A stretch of 64,000 nt of DNA. It comes from Clonostachys chloroleuca. Taxonomy: Eukaryota; Ascomycota; Sordariomycetes; Hypocreales; Bionectriaceae. Positions within the stretch are counted from its first letter, which is position 1; each line of letters starts with the position of its first letter. A program made the position numbers and the translations under genes. Below are positions 47,501 to 58,157 of this stretch, in pieces. The stretch lies in the NCBI GenBank assembly GCA_037952775.1, contig JBANAY010000003.1, positions 19,716,001 through 19,780,000 of the forward strand, in the 5' to 3' direction. The notes below the pieces were generated by a model. It worked only from the letters and a program-made list of their open reading frames with translations. It had not been told where the DNA came from and ran no database searches.

Positions 47501-48003
47501 GGCTTATCTTGCCCGAATTTTGCAAAATTATACAGTAACAGACTTTTCTCCACAGAATAAGGTAGTAAATTATATATATAGAGGTATTTTTAGGTACTCC
47601 CTCTTCCAAACAGAAAATATAAAGACAACAGAGCGGAAGCTGGTTATACCCTCGAGCATATCCTCGACAACGAGACCGCGTTCTCGAGATATCCCAATTG
47701 ATTATATACTACTAACCCGGATATCTGGATGAGCCGAGGTAGCTGACTTATTCAGTACTTCATATGCCGAGAGATAAACTTGTGGTCTACTGTATCGAGT
47801 AGTATAAAGAATATAAGTATATAGATAAAGAGGAACTCTGAGCTAGCCAGTCCAGAGTAGGCAGAATAAGATAGTACAGATCTTAAAACCCTATCTATTA
47901 CTATATTATCTAGGTAACTGATAATATCAATATAGAAACCGCTCAATATCTGCTTATAATTAGTTCATAATATTAAGGAGGCTTAAGGAAGCTTGAGAAT
48001 AAC
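47501..48003. other. Right flank of the stack, possible gene relic
   Basis: Composition is near normal from 47501. Short frames on both strands (70 codons at 47520 plus, 64 at 47752 minus) have no recognisable domain. GGCTT at 47501 is the candidate right target copy for G3; the left one is lost. Confidence 0.45.
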
Positions 48004-48448
48004 CTAATATTTTTTTTTGCTTCCTGCGGTAGGAAATACCAGTAGCCCCTGTCTATCGTTCGCAAGTCGACTTGACCCTACATTGACTGGCTTCTTGAGT
48101 TCGGAATAAGAAAGAACTTTAGAATCTTGTAGAGCTTGATGTCTGAACTTCTTTGATAGTCTCCGTAGTACTAGGTTTCTCTTTATCATCATCTTACAAT
48201 ACTAGCGGGCCTATTTCACCCTCGAGCCATCTCTCGTGAACTTTTCCAAGATGTCTTGCAAACGGAGGAATTGAAATAAAGAGTTGATCTGTTCTCGCTT
48301 TATTGAGCCAAACAGAATTGGATATAGTCTGGTTTTCGGGGAGATGGCTCCCAAGACCAGGAAAAGATACGTGATTGCCTAAGTCTAGTTGTGGTGTCCA
48401 TACAAAAGCCGCAACAAATAGACGCACGTCAGAAGATTGGTCCAACAT
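48004..48448 (-). pseudogene. Hypothetical protein, fragmentary
   Basis: Minus-strand frame 48448-48194 (84 codons) looks protein-like: LFVAAFVWTPQLDLGNHVSF, HLPENQTISNSVWLNKA, ISIPPFARHLGKVHERWLEG. A stop then separates it from a second frame at 48192-48004, which has the basic stretch RRLSKKFRHQAL. An intron or nonsense mutation could join or divide them. I do not recognise the family. Confidence 0.35.
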
Positions 48449-50885
48449 CTACGTACCTCGAAAAAGAGCACCCAACTTGACGGCAAAACTGAGCAAGCCA
48501 TGGAACCGACCGCGGGACAAAATCTGACGACTGGGGCTGACGGCCGACAATCTTCGCCCGTGGACTGATGTCGTTGCGTTGCCAAGTCATGCTTGTACAC
48601 AGCCTCAACGCAATGTAACCTTTTATACACTTCGCGACGTTGGATGACGCGTCACAGGGAATGGCCAACTCTCAGGTTGCATTCCTCTCCATCCCCGGAC
48701 GGAAGAGGGGTGAGAACTTCGGTGTCTGCTTTGGTGAATCACATCAAGGCTCAGAGGCTAGCCTCGGCTAGCCCGGATAAGGCCCGCAGGAATTGAGGCT
48801 GATTTGGGATGTGATGCAAGGTACATATGAGTGTAACGACTGATCCCCTCCATCAGACATCACGCGGAGACGGGAATCCGCATGGTCCACACCACGCCTA
48901 CCGTCTCGGCAGCCACAACCCCAGCACGTACTGGGCTAGTGTATCGAATGGCCTGAAATAGGGACGATCGTAGTCATTATTATCACTCGACAACTGTGTG
49001 GTTTGTTATGCTCAGGACCAAAACTGGACCCGAGGCGTCAATTTTTGGCCCCATGTTCCCAGATGTGGGAACAACACCGTGGAGCGCAGACTCGGGACCA
49101 AAGGCAAGGCCACCAGAGCTTGTACCCCTCCTCCGCTTGCTTGATGAGAACTTTTCTGTTTCTTCCCAGCAGCGTTGTTGCTAAGTTTGTTCAGTCGACT
49201 AAAAAGTGGTTGCTTATTAGAATACGATTCAAGATGGCAGCCGAACTATTGGTTCGGATTCTGTGTGACTGCAAAGCTTCGGCAGACATAGAATAAGGCA
49301 CCCATAAAACACAAAAGCGCATTGGTAGCTCCATCCGCTGATCAATGCCTCTCCAGCAATGGAAAGTCCCGCAGAGTTGAACCCTGAACATCCAAACTAA
49401 GAGACCCGGGCCGAACAAGAATATGAATGGAATTGGTGGAATTGATCCAGCAACAAGCAAACGGAGCTGCGGAATTCCCCGGACCACCTTCAGGAGAGGG
49501 TCTGAGCGGCGGTGGTTCATAAACGCGGCAAAGAGAGCTCTTTTGAGTGGGACACAGAAGATGGGCCTCCTGAGCATAAGATGTGCCATTTAAGATGCCC
49601 GTCACAATCGGATCAAACGCGGGTCATTGGTACAGCAAAAGCTCGGGGAAAGACGAAGGTAATCTGACAACAGGGACTTAGCATTACGCGACTGACCTCT
49701 TTATGTAGATACTGGGAGTCCCCATATTTACGCTTAGCCAACGTCGAGCCGGCGGAAGTCCTGGCGGTTTCTTGCATCCATTGGCCAGCATTCGCCGAAG
49801 CTGAAACTTGAAGCTGGGTGACGACACACACTGAGCACACACTGAGCCCAGTACGCCGTGGGCATGGGCTACCAGTCTGTACTTCACGAAAAGGTGAACG
49901 CTGCTTCGTGAGGCGGTGCGAAAGTGACCCTGGGGCGCGATTTCCTCAATTGCGCATAAAGCTGGGCTCGTCCTGAGCTGTGCTGCTTTAGCCAGAACCC
50001 GACCCGTGTGACTACAGCACGGCCAAAGAGGGACTGGTTTTGGACGCCTGGCTAAATCTACCCGCATTCGAGGGTTGTGATCCCTGCCACGTACCATGGG
50101 ACCAAGATTAGGGATCAACAGTCCAATGCGACATTTGACCAACTTTGGGTATGCGCCCCCAGAATTTGGGTCAGTCTTGGTGTTCAAAGTTTATGTGTGC
50201 GCCTTCTTGCCTCAAATGACTGTCCTAGATTCAGGGCCTTCGGCAGACTCGTTAGCGCCTCCTAGCGCTGCGGAACCGTAATTGGAGGGAGCCATCCCAA
50301 TGCTTGGGGTGCGGCGTCAAGATCGATTAGAGACACGCCCTTTCGCTTATTGCAGAACGAGGGCTAGAAACAAGCAGTACCAAACCTCGATAACTACTCT
50401 AACGCTTCTAAACTTACTAGAGAAACACAGGTTACCTCCAGGATCATGGTTCGTATTACCTTCACAACAGTGTATCTGTTGTATGTAACAGGGTTCCCAG
50501 ATAAGATGCGTCTAACTTAATTCTATTTCCCAGTTACATGAACAACTTGTCTAGGTCAGAGGGAAATAGATGTCGATTCGGGCCGGTAGCTAACTAACAG
50601 TGCTCGTGTAAAGTTCTTACACGCCCTTAGGAAAGAGCTAAAGACAGGTTTAATTATTTCAGAGCAGATATATCATAGGACAAGCAAAAAGCTATATTAT
50701 TTACCTCAGCGGCCTTTGCGTGGGAATCCTATATTTATAGAATAACATTTCTAGCCGCTATCCTCAGCGTAGTCTGGCTAATGACTGGCTAGGGCGGACG
50801 TATACCTCTCAGTTCCTCGCCGCGCCTCCTCATAGTGGCCTCACTACTACATATTTGGAATTATGTGTATAACGCTTTATACATG
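48449..50885. other. 2.4-kb GC-normal region without supported genes
   Basis: Many overlapping frames occur on both strands (the longest 167 codons at 49684-50187 minus), as expected in GC-normal DNA with few stops. None has a domain, a clear start context or codon preference. I saw no tRNA-like fold by eye. Confidence 0.5.
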
Positions 50886-51215
50886 TTAAAGGGACTGTAC
50901 CCTAATTTTGTGCTCCTCCCCAATACGATAAATTTGTTCTAGCACGTCGAGTATCTCGCTACATGTCCGCTCGATTGTGGCGTTCCGGTTGCCCTCGCGC
51001 TGCCAGCGCTGCACATCACGGTACATCTTCTCGTAACGCCGCTGCTTCTTCCCAGTATCTTGGCAGAGCTGACAGGTATTAAGTTTCTGATTGGTTTCAT
51101 AAATAAGCTTGAGGCTGCAAGTCTCGCCAATACGGTATTCTTTATTGCATTGCTGGCGAAAGTGACCCCAGCGCCAGTAACCGCAAGTCCAGCGTAATTG
51201 TTCGAAATAGCACAT
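50886..51215 (-). CDS. Small Cys-rich conserved-type hypothetical protein (109 aa)
   Basis: Complete frame with an ATG start. It opens MCYFEQLRWTCGYWRWGHFR, then QCNKEYRIGETCSLKL and NTCQLCQDTGKKQRRYEKM, followed by a helical tail with Glu/Gln/Arg heptads. Seven Cys residues, including a C-x2-C, suggest metal binding or disulphides; the first residues (M-C-Y) with Trp/Cys alternation recall small Cys-rich fungal hypothetical proteins that begin MC(Y/H). No signal peptide, so cytoplasmic or nuclear. No introns. Function unknown. Confidence 0.62.
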   Translation of the reverse strand: MCYFEQLRWTCGYWRWGHFRQQCNKEYRIGETCSLKLIYETNQKLNTCQLCQDTGKKQRRYEKMYRDVQRWQREGNRNATIERTCSEILDVLEQIYRIGEEHKIRVQSL

Positions 51216-51590
51216 AGTCTTTAGCCCTCTGCGTCTTCCTTCTCTGCCTCTTCTTGTTGTCGGCGTTTATCTTATTTTCTCGTCTTTGGCGCCTGTCAGA
51301 ATGCGGAGATGCCAATACTACCAATGAGGTCAGCCTACGAAATCGTTGTTTCGATCCTCTGTGCTCAGGCGCGCACCGCCTGACAACTCCAAGCTTGGTC
51401 TGACTGGAACGATCAGGCGCTTCGTACGTATAGAGGAGCAAACTGAGGCCGCTGCAACAGATGATGCGAGTGTTGTTCCGGTTGAATGCACTATGTAGGT
51501 GTCCCTGAAGCTTCTTCGGCTCGCATTGATCCAGGTACATCTTTTAACTCATGGCTAATAAATCGACCAAAACAACACCCCTACAGCCGA
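51216..51590. other. Intergenic, no supported gene
   Basis: A 132-codon minus-strand frame covers most of this stretch but shows no domain. At 51535-51585 the plus strand has GTACAT...GGCTAATAA...CTACAG, a plausible 51-nt intron leading into the zinc-cluster relic. Confidence 0.4.
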
Positions 51591-51991
51591 TCGTGCGATT
51601 GCGTTTATTCTTCTCGCAAACGCAGAAAACGTCAAGCAGTTCCAAACCGGCAGGCAGAGACGGGGCGCATCATTGAGAACGCCGGCCCAGCCCCCTTGTC
51701 ACCATGTCTTCTCCCTTCTGTTCCTCGTCCGGAGCTCAGCAGTTCCTGCTACCTCCTGGGTGCGGCGACCTAGGGACCGCGCCCATAGACTTTCCCGCGG
51801 TGTATTTTCTAGACCAACAAGTTTTCCGGCTGCATCGCGTCCATGTCCGAGGCACCGGTCCTCTTACATTTCCTACAACTCATTTGAGCGACATGGAGAC
51901 CGGCGGAGATCAGTCGTACGTTTCGCGATTTTTCAACGGGGTTCATACCTGGCTGCCCGTCATCTCCGAGAAGCGTTTTCGCCGTCTATGA
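51591..51991 (+). pseudogene. Zn2Cys6 transcription factor relic
   Basis: At 51591 the frame reads SCDCVYSSRKRRKRQAVPNR, the second half of a Zn2Cys6 cluster with its basic linker; the first four Cys are absent. From 51704, in a different frame, comes the start of the fungal-specific regulatory domain: IDFPAVYFLDQQVFRLHRV, then YVSRFFNGVHTWLPVISEKRF and a stop. The intact regulator at 55341-57452 has the same arrangement (ASLFLDVDYYVW ... FATVHTWLPIVSKKR). So this is a dead relative, truncated at both ends and frameshifted once. Confidence 0.68.
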
Positions 51992-52407
51992 GTAAAACGT
52001 TGGCCCTGAGTACGCCGATCTTGGCTAACTCGGTATGTATGACTGGAGGAGGCAGGGCGTTAGCGAGACGCCATCGGAGGTCCTAATCGTTCAGCGCCGA
52101 ACGTACCGTCTGATACATCTATCGTACTTCCCATGGCCATCCCCAGGAGCTCAATCAACGGTTAGCCACACAACCCGCGGATAATAGTACTGACAGAGCA
52201 AGAAGGGTGGCCTACAGGAACAGGCCGAGCGACCAGATCGTTTCCAAACACGAAGCCAAGAGTAGGAGACAGCCAGCTGGTACCCCCGCGCATCAGCTTG
52301 CAATTTCGCTGTTCAGATAGAGCATTGAGGCAGACTTACTTGGAGAAGAAGACCAAGGCGCGCCACGCCTTGCGATACAGAACCCAGGCCTCAGGGCTCA
52401 CATCCGC

Positions 52408-52790
52408 TTATGTGCTCCAGGGGTGCCCGTCCTTGCCAAGCTTGGCGTTCAAGAAAGCTCGACTAAGCAGGTTGTCGCGAACAATCTCATCCTTGTGCGC
52501 CTCCATCTCCTCGATATCCCCTAACGAAAGCCGTCCCGTGTCAGGCGGAGTTGCAATCCTTGGAGTAGTGGAAAGGGAAAAAGGGGGGGGGGGGGTTTAC
52601 TCACAGTTTACGCTGAGTATGCCGCCGCGCATCCATTCGGCGCGCGGAGTAGACAGGAAGAGCGTCCAGCTACCGCTGAGAGCGGCGGTATCCTTGGCAA
52701 AGGGCTTCAACGCATCGAGCATCATCCCAGTCATATTAGAGAAGAATAGCCCGGTATCCTGGACGAGCTCCGTGCCCGATCGCTGGGCCG
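52408..52790 (-). pseudogene. C-terminal relic of a short-chain dehydrogenase (SDR)
   Basis: Minus-strand exons 52790-52605 and 52520-52408 join through an 84-nt intron (GTGAGT...TTAG) to read LSGSWTLFLSTPRAEWMRGG, ILSVNWDIEEMEAHKDEIV and end GKDGHPWST. This matches the usual SDR C-terminus (FLST-x-x-A-x-x-x-x-GR ... NWDV-E-L). The cofactor and catalytic parts are missing upstream, where a TGA interrupts the frame and an unrelated plus-strand frame begins. The intron contains a 14-C homopolymer on this strand (plus 52582-52595). Confidence 0.62.
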
Positions 52791-53035
52791 CTCAGAGAGC
52801 CACGGATGCCGTCTTCCAGTACGGCGATCCGCTGTTCCATGTCTACTCCCGACAACAGCTCCACGATTTCGCCCGAGAAGACCTCCAGGTGCCTCTTCCG
52901 GACCCGGAGGGTGCGATTTCGGCGTCGAGGGCACTCGGCATTGCCTCCGTCTCTGCTGTCGCCGCCGTGGGGTACCAGTATGTCTCCAACATGCCAGACG
53001 CAATCGGCGACATTCCAAGCTTCATCGCTAGTTGA
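52791..53035 (+). pseudogene. Possible fungal-specific transcription factor domain fragment
   Basis: The end of a 245-codon plus-strand frame reads ATDAVFQYGDPLFHVYSRQQ, LHDFAREDLQVPLPDPEG, SRALGIASVSAVAAVGYQYV and stops at 53033. The order (short hydrophobic start, F-x-x-x-PLF, then Ala-rich helix GIA-x-VSAVAAVG-x-QY) resembles the first helices of the fungal_trans region of C6 regulators. The upstream part of the frame overlaps the SDR relic in antisense and is probably not coding. Confidence 0.35.
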
Positions 53036-53083
53036 TTAGTGGAGGGGATTGCCGTTCACAGTTCAGCCATTCGTGCGGGGACC

Positions 53084-53091
53084 GCGGCCGC
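53084..53091. promoter_or_regulatory. GCGGCCGC palindrome 1 (SDR1 promoter, distal)
   Basis: 453 bp upstream of the SDR1 ATG; abutting CGG and CCG half-sites in context C-GCGGCCGC-ACC. Confidence 0.5.
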
Positions 53092-53356
53092 ACCGCTCCA
53101 CTAACCACATTCAGGGTTTCGGCAGTACCGGAGTTGTAGCAAACAGACCAATCTTCAGCTAGGGGAAACTGTAGGCAAAAAATCTGCAAGTACAAAGCGC
53201 TGACCACTAGTCATTCCCAACCCCACAGGTTTCGGGATCGGTGGCGAAACACTGCTAAGTTACGCGATTTCCTATCACGGCCTGGTGGCATTGCCCGGCC
53301 GTCATCTTGACGCAGACAAGCTGATAACCTATGTGCGCCGCAAGACCTGTAGAGGT

Positions 53357-53364
53357 GCGGCCGC
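53357..53364. promoter_or_regulatory. GCGGCCGC palindrome 2 (SDR1 promoter, proximal)
   Basis: 180 bp upstream of the SDR1 ATG and about 80 bp upstream of its TATA box; context T-GCGGCCGC-ATG. Confidence 0.55.
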
Positions 53365-53438
53365 ATGGACCGCCTCTCTAAGGGTCGTGGCATCGTCCGC
53401 ATTGAGGGATCTTGATCACGATGCCCTGATCATTGGGC

Positions 53439-53447
53439 TATAAAAAA
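53439..53447 (+). promoter_or_regulatory. TATA box of SDR1
   Basis: TATAAAAAA in GGGCTATAAAAAAGG, about 98 bp upstream of the start codon, a spacing compatible with a short 5' UTR. Confidence 0.6.
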
Positions 53448-53536
53448 GGCCAAAGCCATCTGCTCCATCACTAAGTAGCTCCTTGGAACCCAAACACTCC
53501 ATCCCTTTCAGATTCCACTAGAAGCCACCCGCCAAA

Positions 53537-54745
53537 ATGAGCCTCAACTTTGGAATGCGATGCAGCACTGTTCTGCCCCACAAACCAACCTTGACGGAAA
53601 AGAACCTACCGGACCAGACCGGCAAGGTAAGCAACTACGGGCTTCAAGATTCCCGTTCCCTCCTACAGTGCGTTAATCTTCATACCGCCAGGTCTTCCTC
53701 GTGACGGGCGCCTCCGGAGGTCTGGGCAAGCTCCTCGTCGACATTCTTTATCAACATAACGGCAAGGTCTATCTGGCTGCGCGGTCCGAGTCCAAGACAA
53801 ACGAGGTCATCGATGAAATCAAAGCCGCTCATCCATCCTCGAAAGGCCAGCTGATCTTCCTCAGCCTTCAACTGGACGACTTGACCACCATCAAGCAAAC
53901 GGCCAATGAGTTCCTAGCGAAAGAGAGCCGGCTGGATGTCCTATGGAACAATGCAGGCGTCATGATCCCACCCACCGGCACTCAGACAAAGCAGGGCTAC
54001 GAGCTCCAGTACGGTGTCAACAATGTCGCGCACTTCCTGCTCACCCACTTTCTCACCCCAGCTCTGAAGACTGCGGCAGAGTCAGCACCCAAAGCTTCGG
54101 TTCGGGTTGTCTGGGTCTCGTCAAGTGCTGCCGATGCTGCGCCCAACCCGGCTGTCGATCTGACTAACATGGATTACCATCGGCCCGAGGGCGCATGGAT
54201 GAAGTATTCTCGTAGCAAGGCGGCTAGTGTGATTCATTCGGCTGAATTTGCACGAAGAACTAAGGGGACTGGCATCATCAGCGTGGTGAGTATGATGCTT
54301 CTTCCATACTCTGATTCTCACTCGTATTGACCAAGTCATGGCAGGCTCTTAACCCTGGCAACTTCGTAACAAATCTTCAACAGAATATGTCCAAAGTAGA
54401 GCTCAGCATGTTTGTATGTATTGCAAATAAAATGCATTCTCCTGAGCATCGTTTTCTTAGCGAACTAACATTTACAGAAACTCATCGCTTCGCCACCAAT
54501 CAATGGTGCCTACACCGAGTTGTTCGCAGGTCTCAGCGATGATATCACTGAGGAACATAATGGCGCATGGGGTAGGTCAATTTTCATACCAACATTGGTT
54601 TTTAGAGAAGACTTTCCCACTGAACTTACCTCATCTAGTCTCGCCGTTTGGAAAGATCGAGAAGGTCCGCAAGGACTTGGTGGAGCCAGAGCTGGGACGC
54701 GAATTCTGGGACTGGACTTTGGAACAAGTAAAGCCTTATATGTAG
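53537..54745 (+). CDS. Short-chain dehydrogenase/reductase SDR1 (five exons, 317 aa)
   Basis: Exons 53537-53626, 53692-54285, 54345-54413, 54478-54571 and 54639-54745; introns of 65, 59, 64 and 67 nt all have GT...AG, and the exon sum is exactly 318 codons. NAD(P)-dependent SDR of the retinol-dehydrogenase/WWOX-like group: cofactor loop TGASGGLG (35-42), NNAG (116-119), catalytic Ser in VSSS (173-175), Y-S-R-S-K with Tyr202 and Lys206, and NPGNFVTN after the active site. The family reduces carbonyls or oxidises alcohols on lipophilic or polyketide-like substrates; the substrate here is unknown. No signal peptide or membrane helix, so probably cytosolic. Nearest neighbour of the Zn2Cys6 regulator (convergent). 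The upstream TATA box and two GCGGCCGC sites suggest control by that regulator. Confidence 0.93.
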
Positions 54746-55340
54746 GCGCCAAATGATAGCCACGGCTTTCATCCATCAGTACCTGTTACAGGTAATAGTT
54801 GAGGATGATGAGTAGATTTGTGCGCAGCGTCCGCAAGAGGGATCTTTTCCTTTCCATTGGCTTCGCGAGTCTCGGGCGCCTCTTTTTTGTCACAAGGGTT
54901 AAAAAAAGGGGGTTTAATACTACACTACAATGAGCATGTCCGTGTCGAATAGTGTTGTTTTGTCTTGTTTCAGTGGGTTGAGCTTCCACCTGTTCTTTCA
55001 TGCAAGATACATGGACACCACTACGCCTTATCTATGCTCAAAAATAAGCTTCACAAGCTATAAGAACATCTGCATGCATCGCCCCGCTTCCGCTGAGGCC
55101 GGATTATATGACACATCCGCTGAGAAACCAAAGACACTGACTGGCATTGATTCCTGAAGTCGACGCATGGGCATCTCATAAGCCTAAGATAGTTATCAAC
55201 TGCTCATAGGGTGTAAGCGGAATTAATTTTAATGCAACATATTGATCTGCATTGACTACAGGTAGCTCGCACGCATAATAGAGGACGCATTCGCGTACCA
55301 TCAAAACACCAATAAAAACTAATCCGCCTCGCAAACCCTA
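54746..55340. other. Convergent 3' region between SDR1 and the regulator
   Basis: Holds both 3' UTRs. An AATAAAA is present near 55310 (plus-strand sense). Small frames on both strands are unsupported. Confidence 0.5.
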
Positions 55341-57452
55341 TCAGAATACCGTGTTGGCCTCCACCCTTGCTGAGACGTCGTAGAGCGTTAAGACATCCCG
55401 GTATGCACTACCGAGACGCCACCTTGAGCTCAGCGTGTCCAGGAACGCATCTAAATCTGTGGCGGCGGTACGATACACTTCCTTGCCGGTTTCTCCTAGA
55501 AGCCAGTGGAAAGTGGCGGCGCTCGCGTAGACGGAGTCCATGACAAAGGGGCTTACACGGCCTAGCAAAAACGGCTGGGCTGTGTCCTTGTCGTTCTTGA
55601 TCATGTCCGAGATGTCCATACCTAACGTATGCAACTGCTCGCTCGCCAGCTGGATGACATACATCGACTGCCTCTGCAGGTCATGTTCACTTTGTGTTTT
55701 TGCGACCGAGCTATGAAGGTATCCAGGTTCTGCGGCCACCTTTTCCGGGCAGGTGAAGCGATCAAGCGCGACGAACAGGGCCGAGCGGGTGATGCATCGA
55801 GGAGCGAGGAAGGCAAAGCTGTCCTCGGGCTCGAGCGCTGTGCTCTGGCTGTCGAGGGCCGCGACGAAGCCAGTGAGCTCGTGGGCAAGAGTCATGACTT
55901 CGGCGATGCGGGAGGAATTCATCGATTGACTCTCTCGCGCGCAACTGATAGCCCGGCCGAGATACGTAGATGCCTGACACAACCGTGCAAAGCCAGATTG
56001 CTCAATTTGGTAAGGGGAACTTGCCGCATGGCCAAGGGCCTTGGTTACATCACCACAGTCCTGGCTGCTATATCAGTCCTTGCGTGTCGTCTCATCTTTG
56101 GGTGTATTGATGAAAGATATTAAGACCACCGAGCTCGGGTCGCACAATTGGGGGCATTAGTAAGACGTACCCATGCTTCATCATCAACAGGCAACCTGGC
56201 GTCCGGTTGCAGGTCTGAGATCAGGCAACGCCTTCGGCTACCTGCCGACACCAGCTTGTCGAGGATATAGATACTCCACCACACTCTCCTCCTCTCTTCG
56301 GCTTCTGTCCAAGTTGTCTGAGGGAAGCAGTACTGTTAGTGATTGTTTATTTGCATTTTCCCGGCTCCTAGGCATCATTCAACGCTGAAATGATCAATGC
56401 ACAGACCCGAAACAAGAGAGAAGGGGGATCAAAGAAGGGATCGTACGGCTTGACCTAGCACAGAATAGTCACCGGTAGTAAAACCCAAGATATCTGCGTA
56501 ACGTGCGCAAGACCCGATAGTCATCCAAGCGGCGGGATAGATGGCGTGGCTGTACTCATACAAGGCGATGAGCACCATGGCTTGTAAGCAGAGCAGCGAG
56601 ACGGCACCGTTACTCTCGAGGCGGGCAATGAAGTCCTTGGCCATCGAGTATAGCTCGCCGCCGGCGACATCGTTTGCGCGCACGGTTATAAGCTTCATGC
56701 CGAGGAACAGCATGGCGAGATCGGGGCCAGCATTCTGCACTGGCAGGCCCATATCTATCCTCTTTTTGGACACTATGGGCAGCCAAGTATGCACGGTGGC
56801 AAAATAGTCCTGCGATACGTCCAGGACGATGCTGCCTTGGCTGAGAAGCGCAAGCACCGGCTATAAACGAGTTAGCGTCTCGATGAGCAGGTATTGTGAG
56901 AGCAACAAGGCACAAAGTCAAAGGCTGTGTGGGGGGAAACCTCCAAGAAGAGAATGAAAGGGAGAAAGGGGAACACACGGTGGGGATGGCGCCTCGGGGA
57001 GGAGGCAGCCGGGCACGGGACCAGACGTAGTAGTCAACATCAAGGAACAGAGACGCGGGAAAATGAGCTCCGGGCTGCGGGTCCGGATCCTCGGTTCTGG
57101 AATCGACAGGAGTGAAGCCGGCAGATCGGGAGGAAGAGGTTACGCTGGTGTGCTCGAGGCTGTGGGAGTCGGCTGCGCCGCACATGGTGCTGCTAGAGGT
57201 CGACGCCGGGGCCGGGACCGGCGACATGGACTGCTGGAAGACACTCGGCGAACCAACCAAGCGGCTCTCAAGCTCGGCGAGACGCGTCTGCATGAAGACC
57301 CAGTCATTGGCTGTTGGCTGGGGGGGCCCGGTGATGCCATATTCGCACTCGCGGCCGGTTCGCTGGCACAAGCTGCATTCGGGGAGGTTCTTGTCGCAGC
57401 GCCGCTTCAGTTTCTTGCAGGCGGTGCAGGCCTGCTCGCTACGCGACTGCAT
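55341..57452 (-). CDS. Zn2Cys6 (C6) transcription factor of the cluster (four exons, 584 aa)
   Basis: Exons 57452-56979, 56860-56447, 56317-56171 and 56060-55341; introns of 118, 129 and 110 nt have GT...AG and CTAAC-like branch sites, and all junctions are phase 0 (total 585 codons). The N-terminal zinc cluster is C-x2-C-x6-C-x6-C-x2-C-x6-C: ACTACKKLKRRC, then PECSLCQRTGREC (residues about 9-36). A Ser/Pro/Thr-rich linker follows, then the fungal-specific regulatory domain: FATVHTWLPIVSKKR, YEYSHAIYPAAWMTIG, EERRRVWWSIYILDKLV, ARLPVDDEAW. Nuclear DNA-binding regulator; such proteins recognise CGG half-sites. It shares the 57453-58157 promoter region with SDR2 and is the obvious candidate to bind the GCGGCCGC motifs. 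Confidence 0.93.
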
Positions 57453-57662
57453 TTCTGGGCCGAGTATCCTGATTCGTCTTGTCCTTTTTCAGAGCCTCGG
57501 GGGCAGAATTTTGTGTTTCGTCATGTCCACTCGGCCTCGACGTCCTCAACTTTCGACTCCAGCAACATGAACTCATTCTCGCATTACGTAAGGAATGGAC
57601 ATGTATGCACCAAGGAGTAGGTACTTACATACTAGTACTAGTACAGTACATGTAGTACGTAC

Positions 57663-57673
57663 CGGCAGTGCCG
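57663..57673. promoter_or_regulatory. CGG-N5-CCG inverted repeat
   Basis: CGGCAGTGCCG, 211 bp upstream of the regulator's start codon. The inverted CGG spacing is of the type bound by Zn2Cys6 dimers. Could be chance in GC-rich DNA. Confidence 0.35.
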
Positions 57674-57774
57674 AGCCGCGCATTTGCAGTGGCCTTACAG
57701 GCTGCATGTGACTGACGCTCAACTCATGGGGGCGGTGGAGTCACGGTGGTGGGTCACGGCGGAGTGCGGGAAAC

Positions 57775-57782
57775 GCGGCCGC
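57775..57782. promoter_or_regulatory. GCGGCCGC palindrome 3 (regulator/SDR2 promoter)
   Basis: Between the divergent genes, 323 bp from the regulator ATG and 376 bp from the SDR2 ATG; context C-GCGGCCGC-ACC, identical to palindrome 1 on both sides. Confidence 0.55.
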
Positions 57783-57958
57783 ACCAGGGGGGTTCTTCAT
57801 CTTCCAGTATCTTCGCCGCATCCCGGGGCCCAGGCGAGCAGCCCCACAACCTCCGTTCAAGGCAATTGAACTGATCAACACAACCGGAGTTTTGCTCCTG
57901 CACGTCCGCTGCCAGGAAATGGTAATGAATCTATGTTTCGATTTGCTTCGGGAAGGGT

Positions 57959-57966
57959 ATATAATG
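57959..57966 (+). promoter_or_regulatory. TATA-like box of SDR2
   Basis: TATATAAT in GGGTATATAATGACC, about 199 bp upstream of the SDR2 start codon. Confidence 0.4.
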
Positions 57967-58157
57967 ACCCTGCCATCCTCGCGAGAGGGGAGAGGACTTC
58001 ACCCGCAACATTTCATGTATCATCACTTCCACATTGCCAATCCCCTACCGCTCCTATCAAATTTCGTATCGCTTGATCCGACCGAAGCCTTAGCTTCACG
58101 CACACTTTTGAGGCGCAACTGGACCGTTACAGCCACTACCTCAGGCCAAGCCATACC

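Larger units (their letters stand above)
53036..53536 (+). promoter_or_regulatory. SDR1 upstream region
   Basis: Contains two GCGGCCGC palindromes (53084-53091, 53357-53364) and a TATA box (TATAAAAAA at 53439) about 98 bp before the SDR1 start codon. A 63-codon minus-strand frame here is not supported. Confidence 0.55.
57453..58157. promoter_or_regulatory. Divergent promoter between the C6 regulator and SDR2
   Basis: 705 bp. It contains an AGTAC-rich block (57632-57661, repeated ACTAGTAC/GTACATGTAGTAC palindromes), CGG-N5-CCG (57663-57673), several lone CGG triplets at 57732-57770, GCGGCCGC (57775-57782) and TATATAAT (57959-57966). The shared region would allow regulator and SDR2 to be co-controlled or the regulator to act on itself. 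Confidence 0.6.

Noticed and set aside
49191..50187. Long minus-strand ORFs
   Set aside because: GC-normal DNA with overlapping frames on both strands, no domain, no intron signals and no start context.
52298..52790. N-terminal part of the 245-codon plus-strand ORF
   Set aside because: It is antisense to the SDR relic, whose exons and intron are well supported on the minus strand.
57063..57620. 185-codon plus-strand ORF
   Set aside because: Antisense shadow of exon 1 of the Zn2Cys6 gene.
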